Positions 1-7,885 of a DNA stretch of 12,497 nt are shown here, piece after piece. Each line of letters starts with the position of its first letter. Position 1 is the stretch's first letter. Made by a program: the position numbers and the translations under genes. Origin of the DNA: Bacteroidia bacterium (GTDB lineage: Bacteria; Bacteroidota; Bacteroidia; NS11-12g; UBA955); contig JACMRS010000287.1 in the NCBI GenBank assembly GCA_014376345.1, positions 1 through 12,497 of the forward strand, read 5' to 3'. Under the pieces are notes generated by a model. It did no database searches and had not been told where the DNA came from. It worked only from the letters and a program-made list of their open reading frames with translations.

Positions 1-1757
1 AGTCCGCCCATTGCTATGCCAGCATCGGCAAGTGCTATAACAGGCGCATCATTAAATCCGTCTCCTGCAAAGGCAATCCTGCGTCCTTTACTTTTCAACT
101 CCTGTACTTTTGCAACTTTATCTTCAGGTAGCAATCCTCCAAAAGCCTCGTCAATACCGAGTTCTTTTGACACTTTATCTACCACAGTCTGCTTGTCACC
201 ACTCAACATGATGGTTTTAATTCCAAGCGAATGAAGTTCAGTTATTGTTTGCTTAGCATCGCTTTTTATTCGATCGGAAATAATAATGTAGCCCGCATAA
301 ATTTTGTCAACTGATACCACAACAATCGTTTCAGTAATGTTATCCAGAGCCGGGTCGTAGGTGATATTAAACTTATTTAATAATTTTAAATTACCTGCAA
401 ATACTTCTTTGCCATCAACCAGTCCTTTTAATCCATGCCCTGCAATTTCTTCAACATTCTCTGCGCTGATATCTTTAATTTTATCTCCTGCATATTTTAC
501 AATAGCCGCTGCAACAGGATGGGTAGAGTTACTTTCGAGTGCAGCAGTTAAATTTACCAGCGTGTTTTTATCAATAGTTTCTGCCACCACTTTTTGTACT
601 TCAAAAACACCTTCCGTCAACGTTCCTGTTTTATCCATGACAACCGTATCTATAGTTGTAATAACATCAAGAAAATTACTGCCTTTAAATAAAATTCCAT
701 TTGCAGATGCAAGTCCAATGCCACCAAAATAGCCAAGTGGAATAGAGATAACCAATGCGCAAGGACAAGAGATTACTAAAAATACGAGTGCCCTGTAAAG
801 CCAGTCTGCAAAGACATAATTTCCTACAAAAAAATACGGCAGCAACGCAATTGCTATAGCTGAGAATACAACAACGGGGGTGTAAATTTTAGCAAATTTG
901 GTAATAAATAATTGTGTTGGAGATTTGCTTGCAGAAGCATTCTGAACCATTTCTAATATTCTCGAAAGTTTGCTATCTTTATATAATGCTGTTACTTTTA
1001 TTTCTGCAACTGCATTCAAAGAAATCATTCCTGCAAATACCGTGTCACCTGTATTTTTTGTTTCCGGAACGCTTTCACCTGTTAGTGCTGCGGTATTAAA
1101 AGAGGCTGCAGTTGATGTTAAAATGCCATCAAGAGCAGCTTTTTCTCCGGGTTTAATTAAAATGGTTTCACCTGTAATAATTTCTTTTGGTGAAATAATA
1201 AACTGCTCACCGTTTCTGATAACTATTGCTTTATCGGGTCGGACATCAAGAAGTGCTTTAATGCTTCTTTTAGCCTTTCCCACAGCAGCTTCCTGAAACA
1301 ATTCGCCAATTGTATAAAACAACATTACAGCAACTCCTTCAGGATATTCACCAATTGCAAAAGCGCCTGCCGATGCAATACTCATCAGAAAAAACTCGGA
1401 GAAAAATGCGCCTGCAAAAATTGCTTTAAAAGCTTGCTTAACCACCGGAAATGCCACAGGAATATACGCCACAACATACCAGACTATTCTGACATAACTT
1501 TTAAAAAATTCCGGTTTGATAAAATAATCCATTGCCAGTCCGGAAATCAGTAAAACAAAACTGATAATAGATGGCAGATACTCTCTTATTGAAAATTCAC
1601 TTTCATTTGAATGTTCATGATTGTGTGCATGCTCATCATGAGAATGACTTTCAACCTGATTATCAGTCTTAGCATTAATCTTTTCTTCAAGACTGCAGCA
1701 GGTTATTCTGCCTTGCTTGTCATAAGTATGTTTGTGTAATGGATCAGTGTTAATCAT
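1..1757 (-). CDS. P1B-type heavy-metal (Zn/Cd/Pb-like) translocating ATPase, 3' end outside window
   Basis: An inner-membrane ATPase that exports soft divalent cations from cytoplasm to periplasm, most likely Zn/Cd/Co. The reading frame is open from ATG at 1757 to the window edge, giving 585 residues; the family has roughly 650-700, so the last two helices are missing. Motifs seen: TGES (226-229, actuator), CPC (331-333, metal site in the membrane), DKTGT (375-379, phosphorylated Asp375), HP (413-414, nucleotide domain) and GDGFND (565-570, hinge). There is no N-terminal GMxCxxC domain. Instead there is Cys20-Cys21 and a His-rich stretch (His 38, 40, 43, 45, 47, 49) before the first helix at about 61-79. 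This leader is familiar from Bacteroidetes Zn/Cd ATPases. The start lies 11 nt after the stop of the fusion-protein gene, with no Shine-Dalgarno sequence, so it is the last visible gene of cluster 2. Phe568 in the hinge motif is unusual; Val or Ile is usual. Exact metal is inferred. Confidence 0.93.
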   Translation of the reverse strand, partial: MINTDPLHKHTYDKQGRITCCSLEEKINAKTDNQVESHSHDEHAHNHEHSNESEFSIREYLPSIISFVLLISGLAMDYFIKPEFFKSYVRIVWYVVAYIPVAFPVVKQAFKAIFAGAFFSEFFLMSIASAGAFAIGEYPEGVAVMLFYTIGELFQEAAVGKAKRSIKALLDVRPDKAIVIRNGEQFIISPKEIITGETILIKPGEKAALDGILTSTAASFNTAALTGESVPETKNTGDTVFAGMISLNAVAEIKVTALYKDSKLSRILEMVQNASASKSPTQLFITKFAKIYTPVVVFSAIAIALLPYFFVGNYVFADWLYRALVFLVISCPCALVISIPLGYFGGIGLASANGILFKGSNFLDVITTIDTVVMDKTGTLTEGVFEVQKVVAETIDKNTLVNLTAALESNSTHPVAAAIVKYAGDKIKDISAENVEEIAGHGLKGLVDGKEVFAGNLKLLNKFNITYDPALDNITETIVVVSVDKIYAGYIIISDRIKSDAKQTITELHSLGIKTIMLSGDKQTVVDKVSKELGIDEAFGGLLPEDKVAKVQELKSKGRRIAFAGDGFNDAPVIALADAGIAMGG

Positions 1758-1768
1758 GATTAGTCAGT

Positions 1769-3019
1769 TTAACCTTCATCCTCTTCCATATTGGTTTGCT
1801 TTGCAAGAATAAAGAATGCGCCTTTCGTAACAATTTTTGAACCGGCCGGAATTTCTTTCAGTAAAGTAATTTCACTGTAACCAACATCATTTGTGCCTTT
1901 AGCCACTGCAATTCTTTCATAAGTAATTATACCCGTTTTAATGTCTGTTTTAAACACAATAAATATATAATCCTGTCCCTGAAAATTAACTATTGCACTG
2001 CTGGGAACGGCCGTTACAGTGGCATCTGAAAGACTTACAAGGGCTGTAATGCTCATGCCATCTATCAGTCCGGTTTTATCTCCTTTAACATTGCAATGCA
2101 CAGCAATTGCTTTTGAATTGTCTTCAAAACTGTTGCTGATTCCATAAATTTCTGCATCATATTCTTTACCTGCATTGTTTGTAAGTGTAAAGTGAATGAC
2201 CTGCCCGACTTTTAATTTGGAAAGGTCTTTTTCGTACACAAAAAGATCAAGGTGAATCTGGCTGTTGTCAATGATTTCAGCAACAGGTGTGCTTACATCA
2301 ACATAGCTGCCGATTTTAACATTAACATGGCTTACAACACCACTCATAGGACTCTTGATAGAGAGAGAAGACTGTAAATTGCTATTGCTTAAAGTTTCCG
2401 GATTAATTCCCATCAAAGTAATCTGTCTGTCTAACGAAGCTTCTCTGGTTTTAAGTATTTTAAGATCTGCTTCTGATGCCTGAAGAGTAGCAGCTAATCC
2501 GGCATTATTTTTGCTCAAATCTTTCTGCCTGTTATTTTCCTGTTCTGCAAGAATTATTTTAGATTTAACTGTGAGATAATCTTCCTGCAATTGAATATAT
2601 TGAGTGTTTGAAATGGTTGCAATTAAATCACCTTTCTTAATAATTCCTCCGGCCTGTACATTAAGTGTTTTAATAACCCCGCCGTATAAAGTAGTCGCAT
2701 TGGCTTTGTTCTGATTGGGCACGTTTAATATGCCGTTTGCTTTTAAAGATGCGGTGAGTTGTTTTTGCTCAATGGTGCCTGTTTCAACACCGATGCTTTT
2801 GGCTTGTTCTGCAGTTAATTCTGCCAGAATTGATCCTTGTTGTTTTGCACCTAGTTCAGCTCCTGTATCATATTTTGCAGCGCTAAGCGTATCACCTGCA
2901 GGATTGTCATTTGTTTCACCTGATTTTTTCCCGCAGGAAATAAAACCTGTTACTATAATCAAACTTACAAAACTTAGTAAGAAGTAATTTATATTTGATA
3001 TTGAATATTTATTGTTCAT
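1769..3019 (-). CDS. Periplasmic adaptor (membrane-fusion) lipoprotein of HME-RND efflux, CzcB/CusB-like
   Basis: This 416-residue adaptor bridges an inner-membrane RND pump to its outer-membrane channel. It has a hydrophobic leader (about 11-28) ending in FISC with Cys29 as the likely lipidated residue, so it should be anchored to a membrane facing the periplasm. Domain order by eye: first lipoyl half at 105-138 (GGVIKTLNVQAGGIIKKGD), alpha-hairpin about 140-205, second lipoyl half about 218-250 (SPMSGVVSHVNVKIGSYVD), beta-barrel about 254-330 and membrane-proximal domain to the end. The C-terminus is acidic (EEDEG), and I see no Met- or His-rich metal-binding tail. It starts 7 nt after the RND::TolC stop and ends 11 nt before the ATPase start, so co-transcription with both is likely and its partner is the fusion pump. 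Substrate cannot be read from this protein alone. Confidence 0.93.
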   Translation of the reverse strand: MNNKYSISNINYFLLSFVSLIIVTGFISCGKKSGETNDNPAGDTLSAAKYDTGAELGAKQQGSILAELTAEQAKSIGVETGTIEQKQLTASLKANGILNVPNQNKANATTLYGGVIKTLNVQAGGIIKKGDLIATISNTQYIQLQEDYLTVKSKIILAEQENNRQKDLSKNNAGLAATLQASEADLKILKTREASLDRQITLMGINPETLSNSNLQSSLSIKSPMSGVVSHVNVKIGSYVDVSTPVAEIIDNSQIHLDLFVYEKDLSKLKVGQVIHFTLTNNAGKEYDAEIYGISNSFEDNSKAIAVHCNVKGDKTGLIDGMSITALVSLSDATVTAVPSSAIVNFQGQDYIFIVFKTDIKTGIITYERIAVAKGTNDVGYSEITLLKEIPAGSKIVTKGAFFILAKQTNMEEDEG

Positions 3020-3026
3020 GATATTT

Positions 3027-6000
3027 TTATTTATTGATGAGATAATTAATTTTTATAATAGTTTCATTCATCTGCTGAACAGACTGTAAATATTGGATTC
3101 TGATACTTGAAGCAGTTTGAATGGCTTCCAGATAATCCTTGTATTTTATGTCAGCATTTGTGTAAGATATTTCTGCTGTTTTTTCAATCAGATCTGCACT
3201 TGCCAAGGCTGTATTTTTATAATAATTATACCGGTTCAACACTTGTCCGTATTCTATTAAAAGTGTCTGTAGCATGTTCTGTAAATTAATTTTTGCACTT
3301 TCTGCCTCCATTATCAGTGACTGTTTTTGAAGTTCCATTGATTTGATTTTTTGATTGCTGCTTGCAAAAGTTAATGGAATATTGATACCCACATTCAGTC
3401 CCGTAAATCGTTTGGATTTGTTAAAATAGACATCAGAGTTGTTAATGCTCTGAACACCAATTAGCGACTGATTAAAATATCCAATTGAAAAGTCGGGCAA
3501 TACTTCGGCAGACTGAAGTTTTTTTGCTCGTCCTGCAATTTCTGCATTCTGCCAGAGTAATTTAAGTTGAGGGTTGTCTGAAAGCAGAGAGGTGTCAGTG
3601 CTGCCGTTAAACTCAATAGGAACCAGTGTTTTAGCTGAAACAGTAAACTCAGAATTGATGTTCATCAAGCTTTTTAGTGAACTGTAAGTGGCATTAAACT
3701 GTGAGTTGTTTGTTTGAATTAATAACTGCAACTCACCATATTTTATCTCAGCAATTGTTTTGTCAAGCAGCTTCATATCACCTGCTTTGTATCTTTTGGT
3801 AGCTGTGGTAACCAGCAGTCGAAGAGTGCTGTCTAAACTCATCAATTCTGTTTTTTCATTCTGAAGAAACAGCAGGTTGTAATACAATATATTAACATGC
3901 GATTTTAATTCATTAATCGCAGATTCTCTTTCCATTTGATTGCCTTTGAGCTGCGCTTTATACAACGCAGATCTTGCATGAAAAACAGTCGGAAACGGAA
4001 TGTCCTGTGATACCTGAAAAGCACGGTCATTATTTATACTGTTGTATTGGCCTGTTTGCATATTGACCCTTAATTTTGGAATATCAAAATACGATTTTGA
4101 ATTGCTGAAACCTGATTGCACATTAAGATTTTGTGCTTGCACTGTCGGGTTATTTTTCAAAGCATAATTTGTTATTTCATCCAGGCTGTATTCAGTCACT
4201 CCAGTATTGCTTTGACCCATTAAATTAGAGGATGTTAAAAGCAATGCAACGAATAATGTTATTACAGGTGCTGTTTTAATTTTTACTTTGAACATATTTT
4301 TACTGTTTATGATAATATATAATAAAGGCAATACAAATAATGTCAGGAATGTAGCAGTTACCAAACCGCCGATGACAACACTTGCCAGTGGTTTTTGAAC
4401 CTCAGCACCTGCGCTGTGTGAAAGTGCCATCGGTAAAAATCCGAGTGAAGCCACCAAGGCTGTCATTAACACCGGTCTTAATCGTATTCTTGTACCTTCA
4501 ATTACCCGTTTCAATACATCATCCCACCCATCTTTTTCCAACTGGTTGAATGTCCCTATCAGAACAATTCCGTTTAATACCGCGACCCCAAATAGTGCAA
4601 TAAATCCAATACCCGCGCTGATGCTAAATGGCATGTCGCGAATCAATAAAGCGAATATGCCACCAATTGCACTCATTGGAATAGCGGTAAAAATCAAACC
4701 TGCTTGTTTAAATGAGGAAAAAGTAAAATATAACAGCACAAATATTAAAAGCAATGCTATCGGTACTGCAATCATTAGCCGCTTTGATGCTCGCTGCAGG
4801 TTTTCAAAAGTGCCACCATAAGTATAATAATAACCGGAAGGTAGTTTTACATCTTTATTTAATTTTACCTGAATATCTTCTACCACACTTTGCACATCCC
4901 TGTCATGGACATTAAAAGAAATATAGACTCTGCGTTTACCATCTTCACGACTAATTTGCGCAGGCCCTTCCTTAAAGGATACTGATGCTACCTGAGAAAG
5001 TGGGATCTGATTTCCATCAGGTGTTGGTATAAACAGGTTGTTTACATCTTCCAGTGAAGAACGGTGGTTGCTGTCTAACCTTATAACCAGATTGAATTTG
5101 CGCTCATTTTCAAACACTGATCCGGCTGTTTCTCCGGCGAATGCCATTGTTACAATTTGGTTTATATCAGAAATATTCAAACCATATAAGGCTAACCGGC
5201 CTCTGTCATATTCAATATTAATTTGTGGCAAACCGGAGATCCGTTCTATTTGTGGTAATGATATTCCATTAATACTTTTTATTGAATTTGCCACCTTATT
5301 AGCATACGAATTTAATGTGTCAAGGTTTTCACCAAAAATCTTAATTGCCACATCTTGTTTAATGCCGCTCATTAATTCATTAAAACGCATTTGTATTGGT
5401 TGGCTGGGTTCTGCTATAACACCTGGTATGTTATTTAACTTTTCTTTCATTTTATCAGCTAATTCATAAAAATCATTTGTTGTTTTCCATTCGCTTTTAT
5501 CCTTTAAAATAACTATTAAATCGCTAGCCTCCATAGGCATCGGGTCGGTGGCTATATCTGCCGCACCTGTTTTACCTACCACCATTTTTACTTCAGGAAA
5601 TTCTTTTATAATTCGTTCAGCCTGCATTACGGTTTCAATTGTCTGGCTCAGGGAAGTTCCCTGAGGTAAAGTAAATTCAATTGCATAATCACCTTCCTCC
5701 AAAGTTGGAATAAACTCGCCACCTAAACTGTTGAATACTAAAATACTCACTATAAAAAGCATCACTGTGAATGAAATTATCAGGTATTTAAACTGTATTG
5801 CTTTTTGCAAAATGGGTTGGTAAATATTCTGTAAAAAAGTCATCATTCTATCTGAAAAATTTCTTTTTTGGGATATGTTTTTAGATAAGAACAACGCACA
5901 CATCATTGGAATGTAAGTAAGTGATAATATCAACGCCCCGAAAATAGAAAAACCAACGGTTTGGGCCATTGGACGAAACATTTTACCTTCTATTCCAATT

Positions 6001-7397
6001 AATGTCAGGATAGGAATATAGACAATCAAAATGATTATTTCTCCAAAAGCTGCGCTGCTTCTGATTTTGGATGCCGATTGAAATACCTCATCATCCATTT
6101 CACTTTGAGTGAGGCGGGCAATCGATTTTCGCAAACCAAGGTGATGCATTGTAGCTTCAACGATGATAACTGCGCCATCTACAATTAATCCAAAGTCAAT
6201 AGCACCGAGACTCATCAAATTAGCGCTGACACCAAATACATTCATCAACCCTAATGCAAATAATAATGATAATGGAATAGCAGTGGCAACAATAAGGCCC
6301 GCTCTGAAATTGCCTAAAAACAATATTAATACAAAAATAACAATTAATGCCCCTTCAATCAGGTTCCTCTCCACGGTGCTAATAGCCCTGTTTACCAAAT
6401 CTGTTCTGTCCAGAAAAGGTTCAATGATTACATCTTCAGGCAGAGAAGCCTGGATTGTGGTCATTCTTGATTTTACATCAGTTACAACACTTGAACTATT
6501 TGCACCTTTCAACATTAACACAATGCCTCCAACCACTTCCTTTTCGCCATTATATGTCATAGCGCCATACCGTGGAGGCGAACCATATTGAACACGTGCA
6601 ATATTTTTTATTAAAATTGGTGTGCTGTTTGGATTGTATTTAACTACTATATTTTCTATGTCTGCGAAGGATTTTACCATCCCTATGCCTCTTATAAAAT
6701 AGGCATTTGGTTTTTTATCAATATAAGCACCACCGGTATTTTCATTGTTTTTAGATAATGCGTCAAAAATCTCAGGAATACTGACTCCCATTGCCTTTAA
6801 GCGGTCGGGATCTACACTTACTTCATATTGTTTAGTTAGTCCACCAAATCCTGTAATTTCCGCTACACCTTTTATTCCATTCAATTGGCGGGCAACAATC
6901 CAATCCTGGATGACTCTTAAATCCATTGAGGAATATTTGTTTTCACTGCCCTTTTTCGGATGAATCACATATTGATATATTTCGCCTAACCCAGTTGTTA
7001 TAGGTGCTAATTCTGGCTTACCCATACTTGGGTTAATTTCTTTTTCTGCTTGTTTTAACTTTTCACCTATTAGTTGTCTGGCGAAGTAGATATTTACGTC
7101 ATCCTCAAATACTATTGTAATAACACTTAACCCGAATCGCGAAAATGAACGTATTTCCATTACATCAGGAAGATTCGCTAAAGTTTTTTCTATCGGATAG
7201 GTTACAAACTGTTCGACCTCCTGCGCGGCTAAAGTAGGGGAACGTGTAATAATTTGTACCTGATTATTTGTAATATCAGGTAAGGCGTCAATTGGAAGTT
7301 TGGATGCACTCCACACCCCCCATACAATGAGTGCCAGTGTCATTATCGCAATGACTAATTTATTTTTTACGCTAAACGCAATGATCTTATCTAACAT
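3027..7397 (-). CDS. HME-type RND heavy-metal efflux pump fused to a TolC-like outer-membrane factor domain
   Basis: This 1456-residue protein has two parts. Residues 1 to about 1030 are a complete CzcA/CusA-family RND pump with the usual start (MLDKIIAFSVKNK), PDITNNQVQI after the first helix, and a last helix ending near LPLLYIIINSK. Helix 4 carries Asp401, Asp407 and Glu414 in DFGLIVDGAVIIVE, the proton/cation signature of divalent-cation HME pumps. The porter region has MRFNELMSGIKQDVAIK, typical of CzcA. From Met1035 (ATG at 4295) comes a second basic-hydrophobic segment ending LMGQS (about 1060-1063). It is followed by about 390 residues rich in long helices, resembling an outer-membrane factor of the TolC/OEP family. 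Such fusions are known in Bacteroidetes. The gene follows the Cys-rich protein by 93 nt and precedes the adaptor by 7 nt. Cation is inferred as Zn/Co/Cd/Ni; the name CusA (Cu/Ag) is not supported. Confidence 0.95.
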   Translation of the reverse strand: MLDKIIAFSVKNKLVIAIMTLALIVWGVWSASKLPIDALPDITNNQVQIITRSPTLAAQEVEQFVTYPIEKTLANLPDVMEIRSFSRFGLSVITIVFEDDVNIYFARQLIGEKLKQAEKEINPSMGKPELAPITTGLGEIYQYVIHPKKGSENKYSSMDLRVIQDWIVARQLNGIKGVAEITGFGGLTKQYEVSVDPDRLKAMGVSIPEIFDALSKNNENTGGAYIDKKPNAYFIRGIGMVKSFADIENIVVKYNPNSTPILIKNIARVQYGSPPRYGAMTYNGEKEVVGGIVLMLKGANSSSVVTDVKSRMTTIQASLPEDVIIEPFLDRTDLVNRAISTVERNLIEGALIVIFVLILFLGNFRAGLIVATAIPLSLLFALGLMNVFGVSANLMSLGAIDFGLIVDGAVIIVEATMHHLGLRKSIARLTQSEMDDEVFQSASKIRSSAAFGEIIILIVYIPILTLIGIEGKMFRPMAQTVGFSIFGALILSLTYIPMMCALFLSKNISQKRNFSDRMMTFLQNIYQPILQKAIQFKYLIISFTVMLFIVSILVFNSLGGEFIPTLEEGDYAIEFTLPQGTSLSQTIETVMQAERIIKEFPEVKMVVGKTGAADIATDPMPMEASDLIVILKDKSEWKTTNDFYELADKMKEKLNNIPGVIAEPSQPIQMRFNELMSGIKQDVAIKIFGENLDTLNSYANKVANSIKSINGISLPQIERISGLPQINIEYDRGRLALYGLNISDINQIVTMAFAGETAGSVFENERKFNLVIRLDSNHRSSLEDVNNLFIPTPDGNQIPLSQVASVSFKEGPAQISREDGKRRVYISFNVHDRDVQSVVEDIQVKLNKDVKLPSGYYYTYGGTFENLQRASKRLMIAVPIALLLIFVLLYFTFSSFKQAGLIFTAIPMSAIGGIFALLIRDMPFSISAGIGFIALFGVAVLNGIVLIGTFNQLEKDGWDDVLKRVIEGTRIRLRPVLMTALVASLGFLPMALSHSAGAEVQKPLASVVIGGLVTATFLTLFVLPLLYIIINSKNMFKVKIKTAPVITLFVALLLTSSNLMGQSNTGVTEYSLDEITNYALKNNPTVQAQNLNVQSGFSNSKSYFDIPKLRVNMQTGQYNSINNDRAFQVSQDIPFPTVFHARSALYKAQLKGNQMERESAINELKSHVNILYYNLLFLQNEKTELMSLDSTLRLLVTTATKRYKAGDMKLLDKTIAEIKYGELQLLIQTNNSQFNATYSSLKSLMNINSEFTVSAKTLVPIEFNGSTDTSLLSDNPQLKLLWQNAEIAGRAKKLQSAEVLPDFSIGYFNQSLIGVQSINNSDVYFNKSKRFTGLNVGINIPLTFASSNQKIKSMELQKQSLIMEAESAKINLQNMLQTLLIEYGQVLNRYNYYKNTALASADLIEKTAEISYTNADIKYKDYLEAIQTASSIRIQYLQSVQQMNETIIKINYLINK
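4295..4378 (-). other. Signal-peptide-like junction inside the RND::TolC fusion
   Basis: Between the last RND helix and the TolC-like part lies a stretch with every element of an N-terminal Sec signal: Met1035, a basic n-region (K1037, K1039, K1041), a hydrophobic core VITLFVALLL, and a small-residue exit LMGQS that could be cut before or after Gln1062. The ATG at 4295 is in frame and preceded by the A-rich AACAGTAAAAAT, similar to the gene starts in this window. It may serve as a thirteenth membrane pass, a processing site or an internal start; sequence alone cannot decide. The upper coordinate takes in the end of the RND part. Confidence 0.6.
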
Positions 7398-7428
7398 TGT
7401 TATTAATTTGAAATAAAATAAAAAGTAA

Positions 7429-7446
7429 GTATGCGTATCCGGAATC
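7429..7446. promoter_or_regulatory. Candidate operator copy 2 (GTATG-N3-ATCC-GGAATC)
   Basis: Plus-strand reading GTATG, three bases, ATCC, then GGAATC. The same three blocks in the same order, with slightly longer gaps, occur at 7829-7849 inside the cluster 2 promoter. This copy overlaps the 3' arm of the stem-loop and lies about 32-49 bp upstream of the fusion pump start. A TAnnTTTG-like TACTTTTT follows on the minus strand, but no -33 TTG was found at a suitable distance, so a second promoter is weak. Function is inferred only from repetition and place. Confidence 0.3.
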
Positions 7447-7482
7447 CTATAGAGTGATTCTAAGGAAATTATAATCGGATAC
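7435..7482 (-). repeat. Imperfect stem-loop in the spacer upstream of the fusion pump
   Basis: On the transcribed strand GTATCCG (7482-7476) pairs exactly with CGGATAC (7441-7435). Just inside the 3' arm, GAATC (7460-7456) pairs with GATTC (7446-7442) around a nine-base loop. The 3' side is a continuous 12-mer, while the 5' side has a 15-base AT-rich bulge. It sits between the Cys-rich gene stop (7491) and the fusion pump start (7397). A T-rich tract follows only after about 10 bases, so a classical terminator is unlikely; an attenuator, RNA-processing site or protein-binding site is possible. Confidence 0.5.
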
Positions 7483-7490
7483 TATAAGAA

Positions 7491-7817
7491 TTAAACAGAG
7501 AGTTTTGGCGGCTGCCAGATTTTTCCTTCATATAAGGAAATAAAAGATTCGGTATAAACCTGCATCTTAACTGATGTTGAATAGGTGGTAATATTTTTAA
7601 TTGCTGAGGAAAAATAATTGATTGTTATAATCTGACCGCAACAAGTGCAAGTGCAAAACGGACTGCAAGTATCATCAGAATCATTGTGATGAGTATGAGT
7701 TGATGCCAGTTCAGTTTTGTCAGCATCTTTCATACATTCATTATCCGAATCAGAGCAAGTCCACACAGACAAAGTAAGGATGTACAGGGAAAATAATATG
7801 ATGAATGCTTTTGACAC
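7491..7817 (-). CDS. Small Cys/His-rich exported protein at head of metal-efflux operon (DUF6660-like)
   Basis: About 108 residues from GTG at 7817: a hydrophobic N-terminus (KAFIILFSLYILTLSVW) then a short Cys/His-rich part. With GTG as residue 1 it has Cys21, Cys28, His41, His43, His44 and the cluster CSPFCTCTCC (Cys 51, 55, 57, 59, 60), ending in QPPKLSV. It resembles the small DUF6660-type proteins found next to CusA/CzcA-like genes in Bacteroidetes; this match is from memory. It probably faces the periplasm and may bind metal, but no role is established. The frame has no ATG near the start. TTG at 7826 is the longer option (111 residues), but it falls inside the -7 box of the promoter, so GTG at 7817, close to the expected transcript start, is preferred. 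Residue 21 follows V-W-T, a poor lipobox. Confidence 0.85.
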   Translation of the reverse strand: MSKAFIILFSLYILTLSVWTCSDSDNECMKDADKTELASTHTHHNDSDDTCSPFCTCTCCGQIITINYFSSAIKNITTYSTSVKMQVYTESFISLYEGKIWQPPKLSV

Positions 7818-7823
7818 CTTTTG

Positions 7824-7852
7824 CAAAGGTATGTAAAATCCGGGGAATCAAA
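7824..7852 (-). promoter_or_regulatory. Bacteroidetes-type sigma-A promoter for cluster 2
   Basis: On the minus strand TTTG (7852-7849, part of a TTTTTG run) is followed after 17 bases by TACCTTTG (7831-7824), an exact match to the Bacteroidetes -7 consensus TAnnTTTG. It lies downstream of the cluster 1 terminator and directly upstream of the Cys-rich protein. Transcription would begin around 7817-7819, almost on the GTG start, implying a leaderless or near-leaderless message. Confidence 0.6.
7829..7849. promoter_or_regulatory. Candidate operator copy 1 (GTATG-N4-ATCC-N2-GGAATC)
   Basis: This element fills the spacer between the -33 and -7 boxes of the cluster 2 promoter, where a bound regulator would control polymerase directly. 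Its blocks GTATG, ATCC and GGAATC recur in the same order at 7429-7446. No regulator gene is in the window to pair it with, and the site is proposed only from repetition and position. Confidence 0.3.
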
Positions 7853-7885
7853 AACGGCTATCGGAAAGCCAACTTTGGGAATTTG

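Noticed and set aside
361..732. Plus-strand open frames within the ATPase, pumps and adaptors (for example 361-732, 5038-5469, 6163-6591, 9943-10341)
   Set aside because: They lie antisense to long genes with clear family motifs and show no family resemblance; they are shadow frames.
3027..7397. Assembly artefact as the cause of the RND::TolC fusion
   Set aside because: The frame is continuous, no repeat or low-complexity break lies at the joint, and fusions of this type are known in Bacteroidetes.
7429..7490. Hairpin in the spacer as an intrinsic terminator for the Cys-rich gene
   Set aside because: The T-rich tract does not follow the stem directly and the 5' side is interrupted by a 15-base bulge; the 7886-7918 hairpin is a far better terminator by comparison.
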